Part shown: positions 6,549 through 13,518 of the stretch, in pieces
How the letters are laid out: every line of letters begins with the position of its first letter
Numbering within the stretch: position 1 is the first letter of the stretch
From: Candidatus Njordarchaeum guaymasense
GTDB taxonomy: Archaea; Asgardarchaeota; Njordarchaeia; Njordarchaeales; Njordarchaeaceae
Assembly: GCA_030587605.1 (NCBI GenBank)
Contig: JAUQYT010000345.1
Span: 1 to 15,408, forward strand
Length of the DNA stretch: 15,408 bases
Reading direction: 5' to 3'
Program-made: the position numbers and the translations under genes
Notes under the pieces: generated by a model
Told to the model about the DNA's origin: nothing
The model's input: the letters and a program-made list of their open reading frames with translations, nothing else
Databases searched by the model: none

Positions 6549-7037
6549 CTATTCCGGTCGCACCATCTTTACTTCCTGGTAGAGGTACTCAGTCATAGGC
6601 ATAACTTTCGGCAGTTTGTATCTTCGTTGAAACTCCCTGATGACGGGCTTATATTTCTCCCAGAAGCCTAGGATGGTAGTGCCAACCAGATTGGCTACCA
6701 TGCGAGCACTCACCAGTTTTTCCTTCAAGACGAGCCCCATGTTCTCCAGGTAGGTCGTAACAGCGGTAAATTTAAGGAATTCATCCATGTTGTTTTCAGG
6801 ACCGTATTTCTCAAAGAAGTTGCTTGGATCCTTCCACTTCCAGAGCACTGCCACCTCCACAGACCAACGATGTAGATCCTTTTCCATAATCTTGTTGTAC
6901 AGATCCAAGTAGATCTCAATCTGTCTCGCCTTGACAAAGTTTCTGAATTGGACAAGACCGACTGCAACAGCTATGAATATACCCACCATCGCGGCAACAA
7001 AGGATAGAGTTTCTGCGTCCACCAAGATGTCGACCAT
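6549..7037 (-). CDS. Small single-span membrane protein, DUF4760-like
   Basis: 162 residues from the ATG at 7037, preceded by GGTGG about 8 bases upstream; a TTG at 7061 would add eight Cys/Gly-rich residues and is less likely. One hydrophobic segment (about residues 11-32, LSFVAAMVGIFIAVAVGLVQ) is followed by a basic helix (FRNFVKARQIEIYLDLYNKI) and a helical cytoplasmic part with aromatic residues and LENMGLV about two thirds along. This arrangement, a short N-terminal anchor then a helical domain with R-x-x-E-I-x-x-x-L-Y, is that of the DUF4760 group; no function is known for it. The gene stands alone on the minus strand between palindromes 2 and 3. The family call is from general resemblance and could be wrong. 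Confidence 0.6.
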   Translation of the reverse strand: MVDILVDAETLSFVAAMVGIFIAVAVGLVQFRNFVKARQIEIYLDLYNKIMEKDLHRWSVEVAVLWKWKDPSNFFEKYGPENNMDEFLKFTAVTTYLENMGLVLKEKLVSARMVANLVGTTILGFWEKYKPVIREFQRRYKLPKVMPMTEYLYQEVKMVRPE

Positions 7038-7153
7038 CCCACAACCACCAGAACACAACAAGGATCACTCTAAGAATAAGCTTTCGGAGGGAACCCCGAA
7101 ACGCTCCCTTCAGCACGCCAATATTGATTCCTTTTCTTGATAAAGCCGATGTC

Positions 7154-7180
7154 AACTACCACCCATTGAAATAGGTGGCT
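7154..7180. repeat. Palindrome site 3 of the AACTACCACC family
   Basis: AACTACCACC at 7154-7163 opens a near-perfect palindrome: CCACC (7159-7163) pairs with GGTGG (7174-7178), and ATT/AAT continue the stem inward past one C-A mismatch. The TTGA centre is shared with sites 1 and 2, and all three copies have the same orientation. Sites 2 and 3 are about 890 bases apart and bracket the DUF4760-like gene. Confidence 0.5.
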
Positions 7181-7181
7181 T

Positions 7182-7337
7182 GTGCTCTTCTTGGCAGGTC
7201 TGGCTGCGAGCCTGAGTTTGCAAGGAGTCATGGTACCGGGCGGGCTGGTTGACTTCAGCCCCACTCCGGGAAAACTGGACTGGCCCATTATAGCGGCCAT
7301 TTGTATGTCCATACTCCCTTCTCTTCCATCAGTTTGA
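7182..7337 (+). pseudogene. Possible fragment of a membrane protein gene
   Basis: Reading from GTG 7182 to TGA 7335-7337 gives 51 residues with two hydrophobic segments (LFLAGLAASLSLQGVMVPGG, then WPIIAAICMSILP) joined by a short polar loop containing DFSPTPGKLDW. The composition is membrane-protein-like. The frame starts within 4 bases of the end of palindrome site 3 and is closed by a stop inside that palindrome, as if the rest of the gene had been cut off by an insertion. It overlaps the 3' end of the large minus-strand gene by 50 bases, which argues against an intact gene. No family recognised. Confidence 0.25.
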
Positions 7338-8910
7338 AGATTGGGTTTGATGGGTATACGGTCAGCTTCTCTTCAAAGAGCTTTGTCAATGCTTCTTTAG
7401 ACATATGCCGTCTTATGAATCTCTTAAATTCTCCTGGTCTAAGGAGACTAGTCCAGAACATGTGTTTCACGAATTCCATCAGTTTGGATATTATGTCGGA
7501 TAGTGAATCTTTCTCCACAAGTACACAGTAGTTCAGCCATTGTTCAGTGTCCTCCGTTATGGCAAATTTCAGTGCCTTAGTTGCCTGCATGAGCTTCAGC
7601 TCACTGGGCTTCTTCAAGGCATTTTTTACGACTTTCGTATAGTGGCTTTTGTCAAGTGTCTTTATCGACATTACGAGCGGTCCACGCATTTGGATGTGGA
7701 GTAGTGTTAGAAGTTTGCCTGAATCATCGAGGACACCAAGCGCGAATGCCCCGTTTGATCCTATGAATAGTGGTACTCCTCGTGTTACCGCTGTTGCTGG
7801 TACCATGATTTGTCGCGTTAGGTCTAACCCATAGGCCCACTTGTAGAACCCCTTGTAGAGGTTCGGCCTGGGGCTTATTGCGAACGCCTCGCCATACCTT
7901 GGAAAAATCTTTCCTAGCGTTGCTATGAGAGCGGCGAACGTGTCCCGATTGTACGCTGCACCGATATCCATCATTGATCTGAAGATTTCTCGGAGATCCT
8001 CAGCCTCGACAGCTATGGCTACACTCGTACGTAGCTTCTTTCTTATGTTATCGGCGAACTTCTGGATTGAGGAGTTCCAACAGGATTGCCCAAAGTCGGC
8101 ATCCTGGATTCTGAGGGAGAAGTCACCGTCTTTCTTCGCTTCGAACTCTATGGCAACACCCCACTCATCTGACCGTAAGCCTATACCGAGGCGCATTGGA
8201 GGCAGGAGCGATGTCATGATTGACTTTATGTCTTCAGGCGCGATGTCAAGCGCACCTTTGGTTATCATCTTTCCAAGCAGGCTGAAAATCTTGGCTTGAG
8301 GGTAGAATCTTAGCCACTTGTTCTTGAAGATGTTCGTCACCGCTCCGAGTACGCCTGCAACATGGTTGATGAGTAGTTCTCCGTTTTGGGAGAACTCGTA
8401 GACTTTCCTGAACTCCTCGAAGAATTGGATGTGTGCAACTTTCACTATGCCGAGGTTGATCCGGTAATGATGGTCCGCGAACTTCCTGCAGGCGTCAAAG
8501 ACGCGTTTCATGTCATCTTTAGCTATGAGAGTGGAAGCTTTCCTGTTGAGCTCACCCAGCTCTTTTCCCCCAATTTCGTGTAGTTCGCTGTATGTCCCTT
8601 TGTGAACTGCTTCGATGCAAGACCAGATAATTCTGCTACCTTCTCTGTTGAGTATGATTGTGTGCATTGATCCGTTTTCGGTGAGGAGCGTTGTCAGAAA
8701 CTTCTGAAGAAACCATGTCACTATTTCTCCATCAACAGTGATTGGGAACAGGGGGATCTCGAGCATCCTATCTGCTGCGCTTGTAGTCTTTTCTTCGATT
8801 GCGTTCTTCCCGACTTCGACCATCTTGTACCAGGGTTTCTTTACAGCCTGACTTGCCCACGAAATTAATCTTTCATCTTCACGAATATTCAAGCCAGCCT
8901 TCGTCGCCAT
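7288..8910 (-). CDS. Large soluble protein of unknown function
   Basis: 540 residues from the ATG at 8910, chosen because GAAGGTGAG (8921-8929 on the opposite strand) lies 10 bases upstream. An ATG at 8976, 9 bases after the DUF362 stop, would give 562 residues but has only a poor ribosome binding site. I do not recognise the family. No signal peptide, membrane span, P-loop, or paired-cysteine metal site is evident. The protein is rich in aromatic and basic residues, with mixed alpha/beta character; distinctive stretches are IPLFPITVDGEIVTWFLQKF near the N-terminus, LLPPMRLGIGLRSDEWGVAI in the middle, and ISPRPNLYKGFYKWAYGLDL then VTRGVPLFIGSNGAFALGV in the C-terminal half. It is very probably translated together with the DUF362 gene just upstream, which suggests a shared task. 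Confidence 0.75.
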   Translation of the reverse strand: MATKAGLNIREDERLISWASQAVKKPWYKMVEVGKNAIEEKTTSAADRMLEIPLFPITVDGEIVTWFLQKFLTTLLTENGSMHTIILNREGSRIIWSCIEAVHKGTYSELHEIGGKELGELNRKASTLIAKDDMKRVFDACRKFADHHYRINLGIVKVAHIQFFEEFRKVYEFSQNGELLINHVAGVLGAVTNIFKNKWLRFYPQAKIFSLLGKMITKGALDIAPEDIKSIMTSLLPPMRLGIGLRSDEWGVAIEFEAKKDGDFSLRIQDADFGQSCWNSSIQKFADNIRKKLRTSVAIAVEAEDLREIFRSMMDIGAAYNRDTFAALIATLGKIFPRYGEAFAISPRPNLYKGFYKWAYGLDLTRQIMVPATAVTRGVPLFIGSNGAFALGVLDDSGKLLTLLHIQMRGPLVMSIKTLDKSHYTKVVKNALKKPSELKLMQATKALKFAITEDTEQWLNYCVLVEKDSLSDIISKLMEFVKHMFWTSLLRPGEFKRFIRRHMSKEALTKLFEEKLTVYPSNPIFKLMEEKGVWTYKWPL

Positions 8911-8920
8911 GTTCGACGTG

Positions 8921-8929
8921 CTCACCTTC
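8921..8929 (-). promoter_or_regulatory. Ribosome binding site favouring the internal start at 8910
   Basis: On the minus strand this reads GAAGGTGAG, close to the archaeal consensus, with 10 bases to ATG 8910. The alternative ATG at 8976 lacks a comparable site. Confidence 0.5.
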
Positions 8930-8985
8930 CATGTTTCTTCTTGCTTCTGCTCCCACGTAAGGATATGCTTCATCATGTTTTACCG

Positions 8986-10383
8986 TCAGAGTCTTTTCGC
9001 CCTTCCAAAAAGGACTAATGAGACTAGGGATAGAATGTAACTTGGGTTTCCCTGAATGAATTCGAGTAGGTCGACCACCCATCTCTGGAAAACTCGCTGA
9101 GTCCACCTGCTCGCCACTGCAGTCTTCCTGTCGAGAGCAACACTGTGGAAGTCTTCGCTTACTACTAGTTTTATTGGTGGACAATCAGGTATCTCTACAT
9201 ACCCACCTGGCTCTCTTGTGCCTCTCTTCCTGAACTGGTAGCTCTTAGTTGTTTCCACAGCGCACTTCCCCCACAGTATCACCGGCACGGGTTGCCCATC
9301 TGGAGTTTTGAGGTCAGAGGGATCTGGAGGATTCCTCCCGATGAGTACCGCATAGCACATTTGGGGAAAGAACCACGCTGTGCCTGACTGAATGTATTGT
9401 AGAGCCATCGTGCATCCCCTGCAAGGATAGCTTCCCTCTTCTCGTCCCGTTCCTACGAGGATCTTAGTGTTAGGTGGATTGCCTGCAGTCAAGTCATGGT
9501 TGGGTCGGACAATATCGGTGCGCCTTAATCCATCTGGCTGTTCTCCTACAAATTTGATCTCCTTCAGGTTGGCTGTTCCAAAGCCTTGCTCGTGCCCCAT
9601 TCTCACCATTTTAACTCTTAGTGGGTTGAAACCCATCAGGTAAGCCATTGTCGCGTCTACGGCGACAATGTCTCGGCCGGCGACAACTGCGCCCATGTGT
9701 TTGAAGTCCATGAAGAATGGTCCTTGTCCGTCGCCTACGTCCCAGGCATCTACGACTGTGAGGTCTGGGTATGCAACTCTTAGACAATCCAGGAATTTCT
9801 GTGAGAGGTGCGCCTCGGTATCATGGAGCATTCTCTTCTCAGCGTCGCAGAACAAGCCGTGAAGATTCTTAATCCCGAAAGTCACGTCTGTGGCAACGTG
9901 AGTCTTAGCTACAGGAACGTCTATGAACACATTGGACTCCGGTACAATCTTCGGGAGCCACATCTCGTGCATTTTCTTGCCGTCTGGAATTTTGACTTTG
10001 ACATGCAGTGAGTTTAGCTCCTGCTCCAACTCATTCCCGCTCAAAGCTTCCTTGAGGTAAATTGGAGATACTTTGCACTTACCATCAGAGAGGCGAGATA
10101 CATAATCAGACATGCCAGTATACTCAAGTCCAAATGATGAAAGGACCGTGACCACTGGTTGGTCACCAACGTAGATCCTCCTCGCACCAGCCTCCTTGCA
10201 CATCTTGATCAGTGCGCCAATCACCAATGGATTGGTTGTGGTGGGTGGACCTGTGAAAAGCATAAGATTGGGTTTGATGAAGACGGTGTCATCCTTACCT
10301 ACGAATTTCTTCATTCCGCCAAGCGCTTCAATTGCTTTGAAGGTTGAGCGGTACAGATTCGTATCACAACCGATTGCAACCAT
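8986..10383 (-). CDS. DUF362 family protein with a C-terminal cysteine set
   Basis: 465 residues from the ATG at 10383; a TTG at 10416 would add eleven residues, but DUF362 proteins normally begin right at the VAIG strand. Seen: VFIKPNL (about 34-40), the TTTNPLVIGALI stretch, VGDQP, the DUF362 core VAKTHVATDVTFGIKNLHG (about 158-176), and VVDAWDVGDGQGP. DUF362 proteins are often fused to ferredoxin domains; here there is no classic ferredoxin, but the C-terminal part has Cys321 and Cys324 (CRGC), Cys343, Cys374 (WGKCAVE) and Cys401 (IPDCPP), which may bind an iron-sulfur cluster. The end is hydrophobic (about 445-460) and could touch the membrane. Molecular function of the family is not settled. 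It precedes the unknown protein on the same strand. Confidence 0.85.
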   Translation of the reverse strand: MVAIGCDTNLYRSTFKAIEALGGMKKFVGKDDTVFIKPNLMLFTGPPTTTNPLVIGALIKMCKEAGARRIYVGDQPVVTVLSSFGLEYTGMSDYVSRLSDGKCKVSPIYLKEALSGNELEQELNSLHVKVKIPDGKKMHEMWLPKIVPESNVFIDVPVAKTHVATDVTFGIKNLHGLFCDAEKRMLHDTEAHLSQKFLDCLRVAYPDLTVVDAWDVGDGQGPFFMDFKHMGAVVAGRDIVAVDATMAYLMGFNPLRVKMVRMGHEQGFGTANLKEIKFVGEQPDGLRRTDIVRPNHDLTAGNPPNTKILVGTGREEGSYPCRGCTMALQYIQSGTAWFFPQMCYAVLIGRNPPDPSDLKTPDGQPVPVILWGKCAVETTKSYQFRKRGTREPGGYVEIPDCPPIKLVVSEDFHSVALDRKTAVASRWTQRVFQRWVVDLLEFIQGNPSYILSLVSLVLFGRAKRL

Positions 10384-10654
10384 GTGATCATGTGGAGGAA
10401 TATGGTTTTGAACCAATTACATTCACTCGCCTGCACTCGATTACCATTGATAGTGGAGAACCACGGTAATGCAATAATATTCCTAGCTTGCCACTCTAAT
10501 ATCTTTGCATATAACCAGCACTATCATCTCGACATGGGATTCACAGTCTGGCAGAAGACGCCTGAATTCTTATGAGAGAATACATCACGATGAAGCCAAA
10601 AAGGCGGCAACAAGGTTCGAAGTGGAAAGCAATGGAAGGATGTCTTTCTATGCG
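10384..10654. other. Spacer between two minus-strand genes, with a hairpin
   Basis: About 270 bases without a credible gene. At 10440-10470 ATTACC pairs with GGTAAT, with an inner GTGG (10453-10456)/CCAC (10461-10464) stem and AGAA loop; a one-sided 7-base bulge separates them. It could be an end structure of the KaiC-like transcript or a control element for the DUF362 gene. No convincing TATA box was found for the latter. Confidence 0.35.
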
Positions 10655-11371
10655 CTATTCGTCCTTCACCACGAACTCGTTACCACTTTGGATGGCGGTA
10701 ACCCAGGGAGACGGGGATATCTCGTTAAAGGCTCTCTTGACTCGCATCTTCTGCACTTGATGGCCTTCTTCTTCGGCGAGCTTGAATTCAACGTGCACAT
10801 CGGAGTTGTAACCAAGAACATTGTTGATACGCCGCCCAATCGCCCCTATTGACATGAGAATTGAAGAAATACCAAGCTTGTTGGATATTTCTCTCAGAAG
10901 AAGCGCAAATGAAACCAATTTCTCAGCACCGTGGACAAAGAACAGAGAAACAGTCGAGTCTACGACACAACGGCAGTTGTCCTTCAAGCTGTCAGAACAA
11001 TCTTCTCTGATAGCTCCAAAGACACTCATCAACTCAGAATCACTAGAAGGATCTTTGATGATATACTTTTCCGACTTCTCTCCCCACCTAAAACCATCAA
11101 CTATGAAAAATCTTCGCGACTTCTCGTGTTGAGCAACATCCAATCCGTCAGCCCTTACATGTTCTCTGATTAGATTAGGTGAGTGATCGAATGTTAGATA
11201 GATGCCGATCTCCCCGTTTTCCACCCCATTGACGAGGGTCTTCGATGCTATAATGGTAGAAAAAGCATAGCCTGGGAGATCTTCAAACAGAACAAGACTT
11301 CGGCGAGGGAACCCTCCTCCTAGAATCCTGTCAAAGACTGGAGAAAAAGTCTTGAACCTATTCTTCGACAA
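10655..11371 (-). CDS. KaiC-like RecA-superfamily protein without a Walker A motif
   Basis: 238 residues from TTG 11371, which has GGGGGAG about 7 bases upstream; a TTG at 11407 would give 250 residues and suits a short leader after the TATA box. Seen, numbered from the longer start: FDRILGGGFPRRSLVLFE (25-42), the KaiC-type opening; then DLPGYAFSTI (43-51 region) where active proteins have GxPGSGKT/S; then NGVENGEIGIYLTFDHSP (60-77), again typical of KaiC/RadA-like domains; CRCVVDS (146-152) at the Walker B place; and a C-terminal beta-rich end. The nucleotide-binding Gly-Lys-Thr/Ser is missing, so ATP hydrolysis is unlikely. Archaea carry many KaiC-like paralogues, some degenerate and thought to act as partners or sensors. 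A direct role is not known. Confidence 0.75.
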   Translation of the reverse strand: MSKNRFKTFSPVFDRILGGGFPRRSLVLFEDLPGYAFSTIIASKTLVNGVENGEIGIYLTFDHSPNLIREHVRADGLDVAQHEKSRRFFIVDGFRWGEKSEKYIIKDPSSDSELMSVFGAIREDCSDSLKDNCRCVVDSTVSLFFVHGAEKLVSFALLLREISNKLGISSILMSIGAIGRRINNVLGYNSDVHVEFKLAEEEGHQVQKMRVKRAFNEISPSPWVTAIQSGNEFVVKDE

Positions 11372-11444
11372 GTTCGTCTCCCCCAAATCGTTCTGGCGAG
11401 TTACCAATGTACAATGTGACGCGCTTTATGCGAACCTGGGTGAT

Positions 11445-11452
11445 GTATATAA
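11445..11452 (-). promoter_or_regulatory. TATA box of the KaiC-like gene
   Basis: On the minus strand the sequence reads TTATATAC, embedded in an A+T-rich block. A transcript start about 25 bases downstream would fall near 11422, giving a 15-base leader to TTG 11407 or about 50 bases to TTG 11371. Confidence 0.5.
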
Positions 11453-11512
11453 TGTATATGGAGACCCTTTCATATTACGTTTTTGTTCTTTTGTTACTAT
11501 AATCTTCCTGTC

Positions 11513-11626
11513 TTGCCAAAGTCGTCATCCCAGCCAGCATCAAGGAAGAAGAAGCAAGTAAGAAAACGAAGAAGAACGGAAGACCGCGGCCAGCTGCCAA
11601 AGTGGGCTGTCTTCCGATCTACCTAA
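11513..11626 (+). CDS. Possible 37-residue strongly basic small protein
   Basis: TTG 11513 opens a frame ending at TAA 11624-11626. The product starts MPKSSSQPASRKKKQVRKRR and ends in a less charged LPKWAVF segment. A run of basic residues like this occurs in small nucleic-acid-binding and ribosomal proteins, but I cannot assign a family. A T-rich stretch lies upstream; no good ribosome binding site is seen. The A/G-rich DNA alone could yield such a frame by chance, so this is weak. Confidence 0.2.
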   Translation: MPKSSSQPASRKKKQVRKRRRTEDRGQLPKWAVFRST

Positions 11627-11628
11627 CA

Positions 11629-11660
11629 TGCTGACCTCATATACAGTTGTCTGGTCAGCA
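11629..11660. repeat. Perfect 8-bp inverted repeat downstream of the DUF6125 gene
   Basis: TGCTGACC (11629-11636) and GGTCAGCA (11653-11660) form a perfect 8-bp stem with a 16-base loop. It stands about 60 bases beyond the 3' end of the minus-strand DUF6125 gene, within the roughly 310-base gap between the two minus-strand genes. It could be a terminator for that gene or a protein-binding site. Apart from this repeat, the TATA box and the small basic frame, I see nothing else in the gap. Confidence 0.4.
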
Positions 11661-11721
11661 AACAAAGTGAGTAAAACATCTTAGAAATACTCATCTTTTC
11701 CTCGAGCAGGAATAATCCTCG

Positions 11722-12267
11722 TTAGGTTGATTTCTTCTTGAACTCCCACTCACACCAAGTCTGCTCAGGATGGGTATCTGGCGGACAGATTCTGCAGTTG
11801 ACTTCAATTTCGGGGCTTAGCTCTTCCACGAAATTCTCCAGGTAGCCGTATCTTACTTTCTTGCATGGAAATTCGCTCAGCCCTTTTTGAATTCTTGTCT
11901 CCTGAGTCCTACATTTGGTTACTCTGAAGATGCCTGTTCCATCTTCTAACAGCTCGGCTTCTTTGCTTACTTGATAGAGGGCCCAGCTTGTGTTTCTCAG
12001 AACCCACAGGACTGAAGGTACGTCCATGTGCTCTTTCTTAACGCCAAGCTTTTTACTGAGTTCCCTCGCTTCCAGCTTCCCCATAACCTTCCAACAACCA
12101 GCATCTATTTCGGTCGCTGCTTCAGTCCCGAACCTCTCCTCTATTCCCACGAAGTAGAGCCCATCTACTCTCCAAAGGTTCCTGATATGGTACAAGAGGA
12201 GGTCAACAAGCTTCCTCTTTGACATCTCAGCGAGGAATTGGGTATCCTTTTTCTCGGCTTTCAACAT
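11722..12267 (-). CDS. DUF6125 family cysteine-rich protein
   Basis: 181 residues from ATG 12267, supported by a TATA box about 25 bases upstream (leaderless or nearly so). Seen: LYFVGIEERFGTEAATEIDA (37-56) followed by VMGKLEARELSKKLG, then FRVTKCRTQETRIQKGLSEF (114-133), FPCKKVRYGYL (Cys135), and the end VNCRICPPDTHP with Cys158, Cys161 and His166, closing WCEWEF (Cys172). This is the pattern I know as DUF6125, related in build to the L-2-amino-thiazoline-4-carboxylate hydrolase group; no activity is established. The Cys/His residues of the second half (119, 135, 158, 161, 166, 172) could form a metal or iron-sulfur site. It is single on the minus strand, divergent from the HAD hydrolase gene. 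Confidence 0.78.
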   Translation of the reverse strand: MLKAEKKDTQFLAEMSKRKLVDLLLYHIRNLWRVDGLYFVGIEERFGTEAATEIDAGCWKVMGKLEARELSKKLGVKKEHMDVPSVLWVLRNTSWALYQVSKEAELLEDGTGIFRVTKCRTQETRIQKGLSEFPCKKVRYGYLENFVEELSPEIEVNCRICPPDTHPEQTWCEWEFKKKST

Positions 12268-12288
12268 TCTCGATCACACACCAAAGCA

Positions 12289-12298
12289 AAAATTTATG
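12289..12298 (-). promoter_or_regulatory. TATA box of the DUF6125 gene
   Basis: On the minus strand this reads TAAATTTTTG with ATA just before it. Its distance of about 25 bases to ATG 12267 fits transcription starting at or next to the start codon. Confidence 0.45.
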
Positions 12299-12544
12299 TG
12301 CTGTCTGGGAGAATGTGCAATACCTGAAGGCAGTCGGCGAATAGCCGTGTACTTGATCGGAAGATGTCACTTAAAACCTTGTTGGAATTAAGATACGGAT
12401 AGGGAACGGCAAGCGCCCGGATCCGCTTGCAGATTCGGTCTAGTGCTACGATTTGGTTTATCAGTGTAGTTCATACGTTGCCATGAAGATGGCCTTTGAT
12501 TCGTGGCAGCGGCGTATGGATGTTATTGGATGGTGTGCGTTTAA

Positions 12545-13243
12545 GTGGGTGACAAAGGGTTCTCGTCTGTCATCTTTGACCTGGATGGAACGCTCATCGA
12601 AGTCGGAGACATCAAGAAAATCGGTGACGAGATACTCAGGACGACACTCTCCGAGTTTGGCGTGAAAAGAACGAGCTTCAAAGATAGGTACGAGTTCTGG
12701 TTTTCCGGGGGCGGATTCCTACGTCTCCTTGAGAAATGGGGAATACGTCGTGAAAAGAAAAGGTCGTTCCTTGAGGCGCTCAGCGATAATGAGTACGACG
12801 AGAAGAAAAGACTCATTGAATGTGGCAAGGTGCGCCTATATGAGGACGCGGACGTCCTAGAGAAACTTCATGAGAAATTAAAACTAGGTCTCGTCTCGAA
12901 CTCCTCACCCAAGACGGTCTCACTGGAACTCGACTCCTTCAAGATCAGGAAGCATTTTGACAGCATACTGGCTTTAGGCGATTTTGCCAATGAATTGAGA
13001 CCCAAACCTGATCCTGACGGAATTCTTCGATGCTTGCAGGATTTGAACGAGCATCCTTCAAAGTCGATCGTTGTTGGTGACAACCTGACCGATGTGCTCG
13101 CTGGTGTGAAAAGTGGAACACGCACAGCACTCGTCGTACGCGAAGAGCAAGAAGGATCAGCCGAGAAGAGGAAGGCGACACCCGTCAAGATAGACTTTAA
13201 ACTGAAAACCTTGCGAGAATTAGTAGCTATAGTACAGCCCTAA
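12545..13243 (+). CDS. HAD-superfamily hydrolase (phosphoglycolate phosphatase-like)
   Basis: 232 residues from GTG 12545; the codon before it is TAA, and GGATGGTG lies about 8 bases upstream, so the start is firm. All four HAD motifs are present: VIFDLDGTL (Asp12 nucleophile, Asp14 acid/base), LVSNSS (Ser118 or Ser120), RPKPDP (Lys154) and VVGDNLTDVLAG (Asp179, Asp183). The helical cap between motifs I and II (about residues 20-105) is of the C1 type found in phosphoglycolate phosphatases and beta-phosphoglucomutases. It should be a soluble, magnesium-dependent phosphatase; the substrate cannot be read from sequence. It is divergent from the DUF6125 gene across a 277-base gap in which I see nothing else of note, and is followed by a tiny gene after 80 bases. 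Confidence 0.9.
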   Translation: MGDKGFSSVIFDLDGTLIEVGDIKKIGDEILRTTLSEFGVKRTSFKDRYEFWFSGGGFLRLLEKWGIRREKKRSFLEALSDNEYDEKKRLIECGKVRLYEDADVLEKLHEKLKLGLVSNSSPKTVSLELDSFKIRKHFDSILALGDFANELRPKPDPDGILRCLQDLNEHPSKSIVVGDNLTDVLAGVKSGTRTALVVREEQEGSAEKRKATPVKIDFKLKTLRELVAIVQP

Positions 13244-13270
13244 AACCAAGCAAGAATAAAGAGGAAACAG

Positions 13271-13277
13271 CTTATAT
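13271..13277 (+). promoter_or_regulatory. Possible TATA box of the small charged protein gene
   Basis: CTTATAT about 27 bases before a likely transcript start near 13300, leaving a short leader that carries the GGTGGGTGG ribosome binding site. Confidence 0.4.
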
Positions 13278-13323
13278 CAAAGATGTCACGTATGAGTAGT
13301 TAGCAGATAGGTGGGTGGTTATA

Positions 13324-13509
13324 TTGAGCGATGAAGATGAAGAAGAGGCGCCTCCATCTCCTGAGCAACTGAAGAAGGATAGAGAAATCATAGCTAAACT
13401 GCAGAACAAGAAGAAGGAGGAGTTGGAGAAAGGTAAACCAGGGAAAGCCGTCGACAAGAAAAAGGTTGGCGAGCTATTCGAAGGTAGAATGAAGAAGCAA
13501 AAGAAGTAG
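13324..13509 (+). CDS. Small highly charged protein
   Basis: 61 residues from TTG 13324, which has AGGTGGGTGG ending about 6 bases upstream; a GTG at 13315 lies within that site and is less likely. The N-terminus is acidic (SDEDEEEAPPSPEQ) and the rest is rich in Lys and Glu, ending GRMKKQKK. It is probably one long helix or disordered, and has no cysteine or membrane segment. I do not recognise a family. In support of a real gene are a TATA-like box, a strong ribosome binding site and a clear terminator directly after the stop. The charge split suggests a nucleic-acid- or protein-binding accessory factor, which is a guess. Confidence 0.6.
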   Translation: MSDEDEEEAPPSPEQLKKDREIIAKLQNKKKEELEKGKPGKAVDKKKVGELFEGRMKKQKK

Positions 13510-13518
13510 GACGCATCC

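Noticed and set aside
7070..7312. 80-residue minus-strand frame between the DUF4760-like gene and the large unknown gene
   Set aside because: It runs through palindrome site 3, has no recognisable features, and the opposite strand gives a more protein-like frame.
8879..9184. 101-residue minus-strand frame across the DUF362/unknown gene junction
   Set aside because: It overlaps the end of one supported gene and the start of another in a different frame, with low-complexity polar composition.
10505..10852. 115-residue plus-strand frame upstream of and into the KaiC-like gene
   Set aside because: The second half is antisense to the KaiC-like gene and the first half lies in the spacer, with no start signal or family resemblance.
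12453..12665. Possible leader peptide before the HAD hydrolase
   Set aside because: The frame runs on into the HAD coding sequence in another frame and lacks a ribosome binding site; its apparent codons are explained by the overlap.
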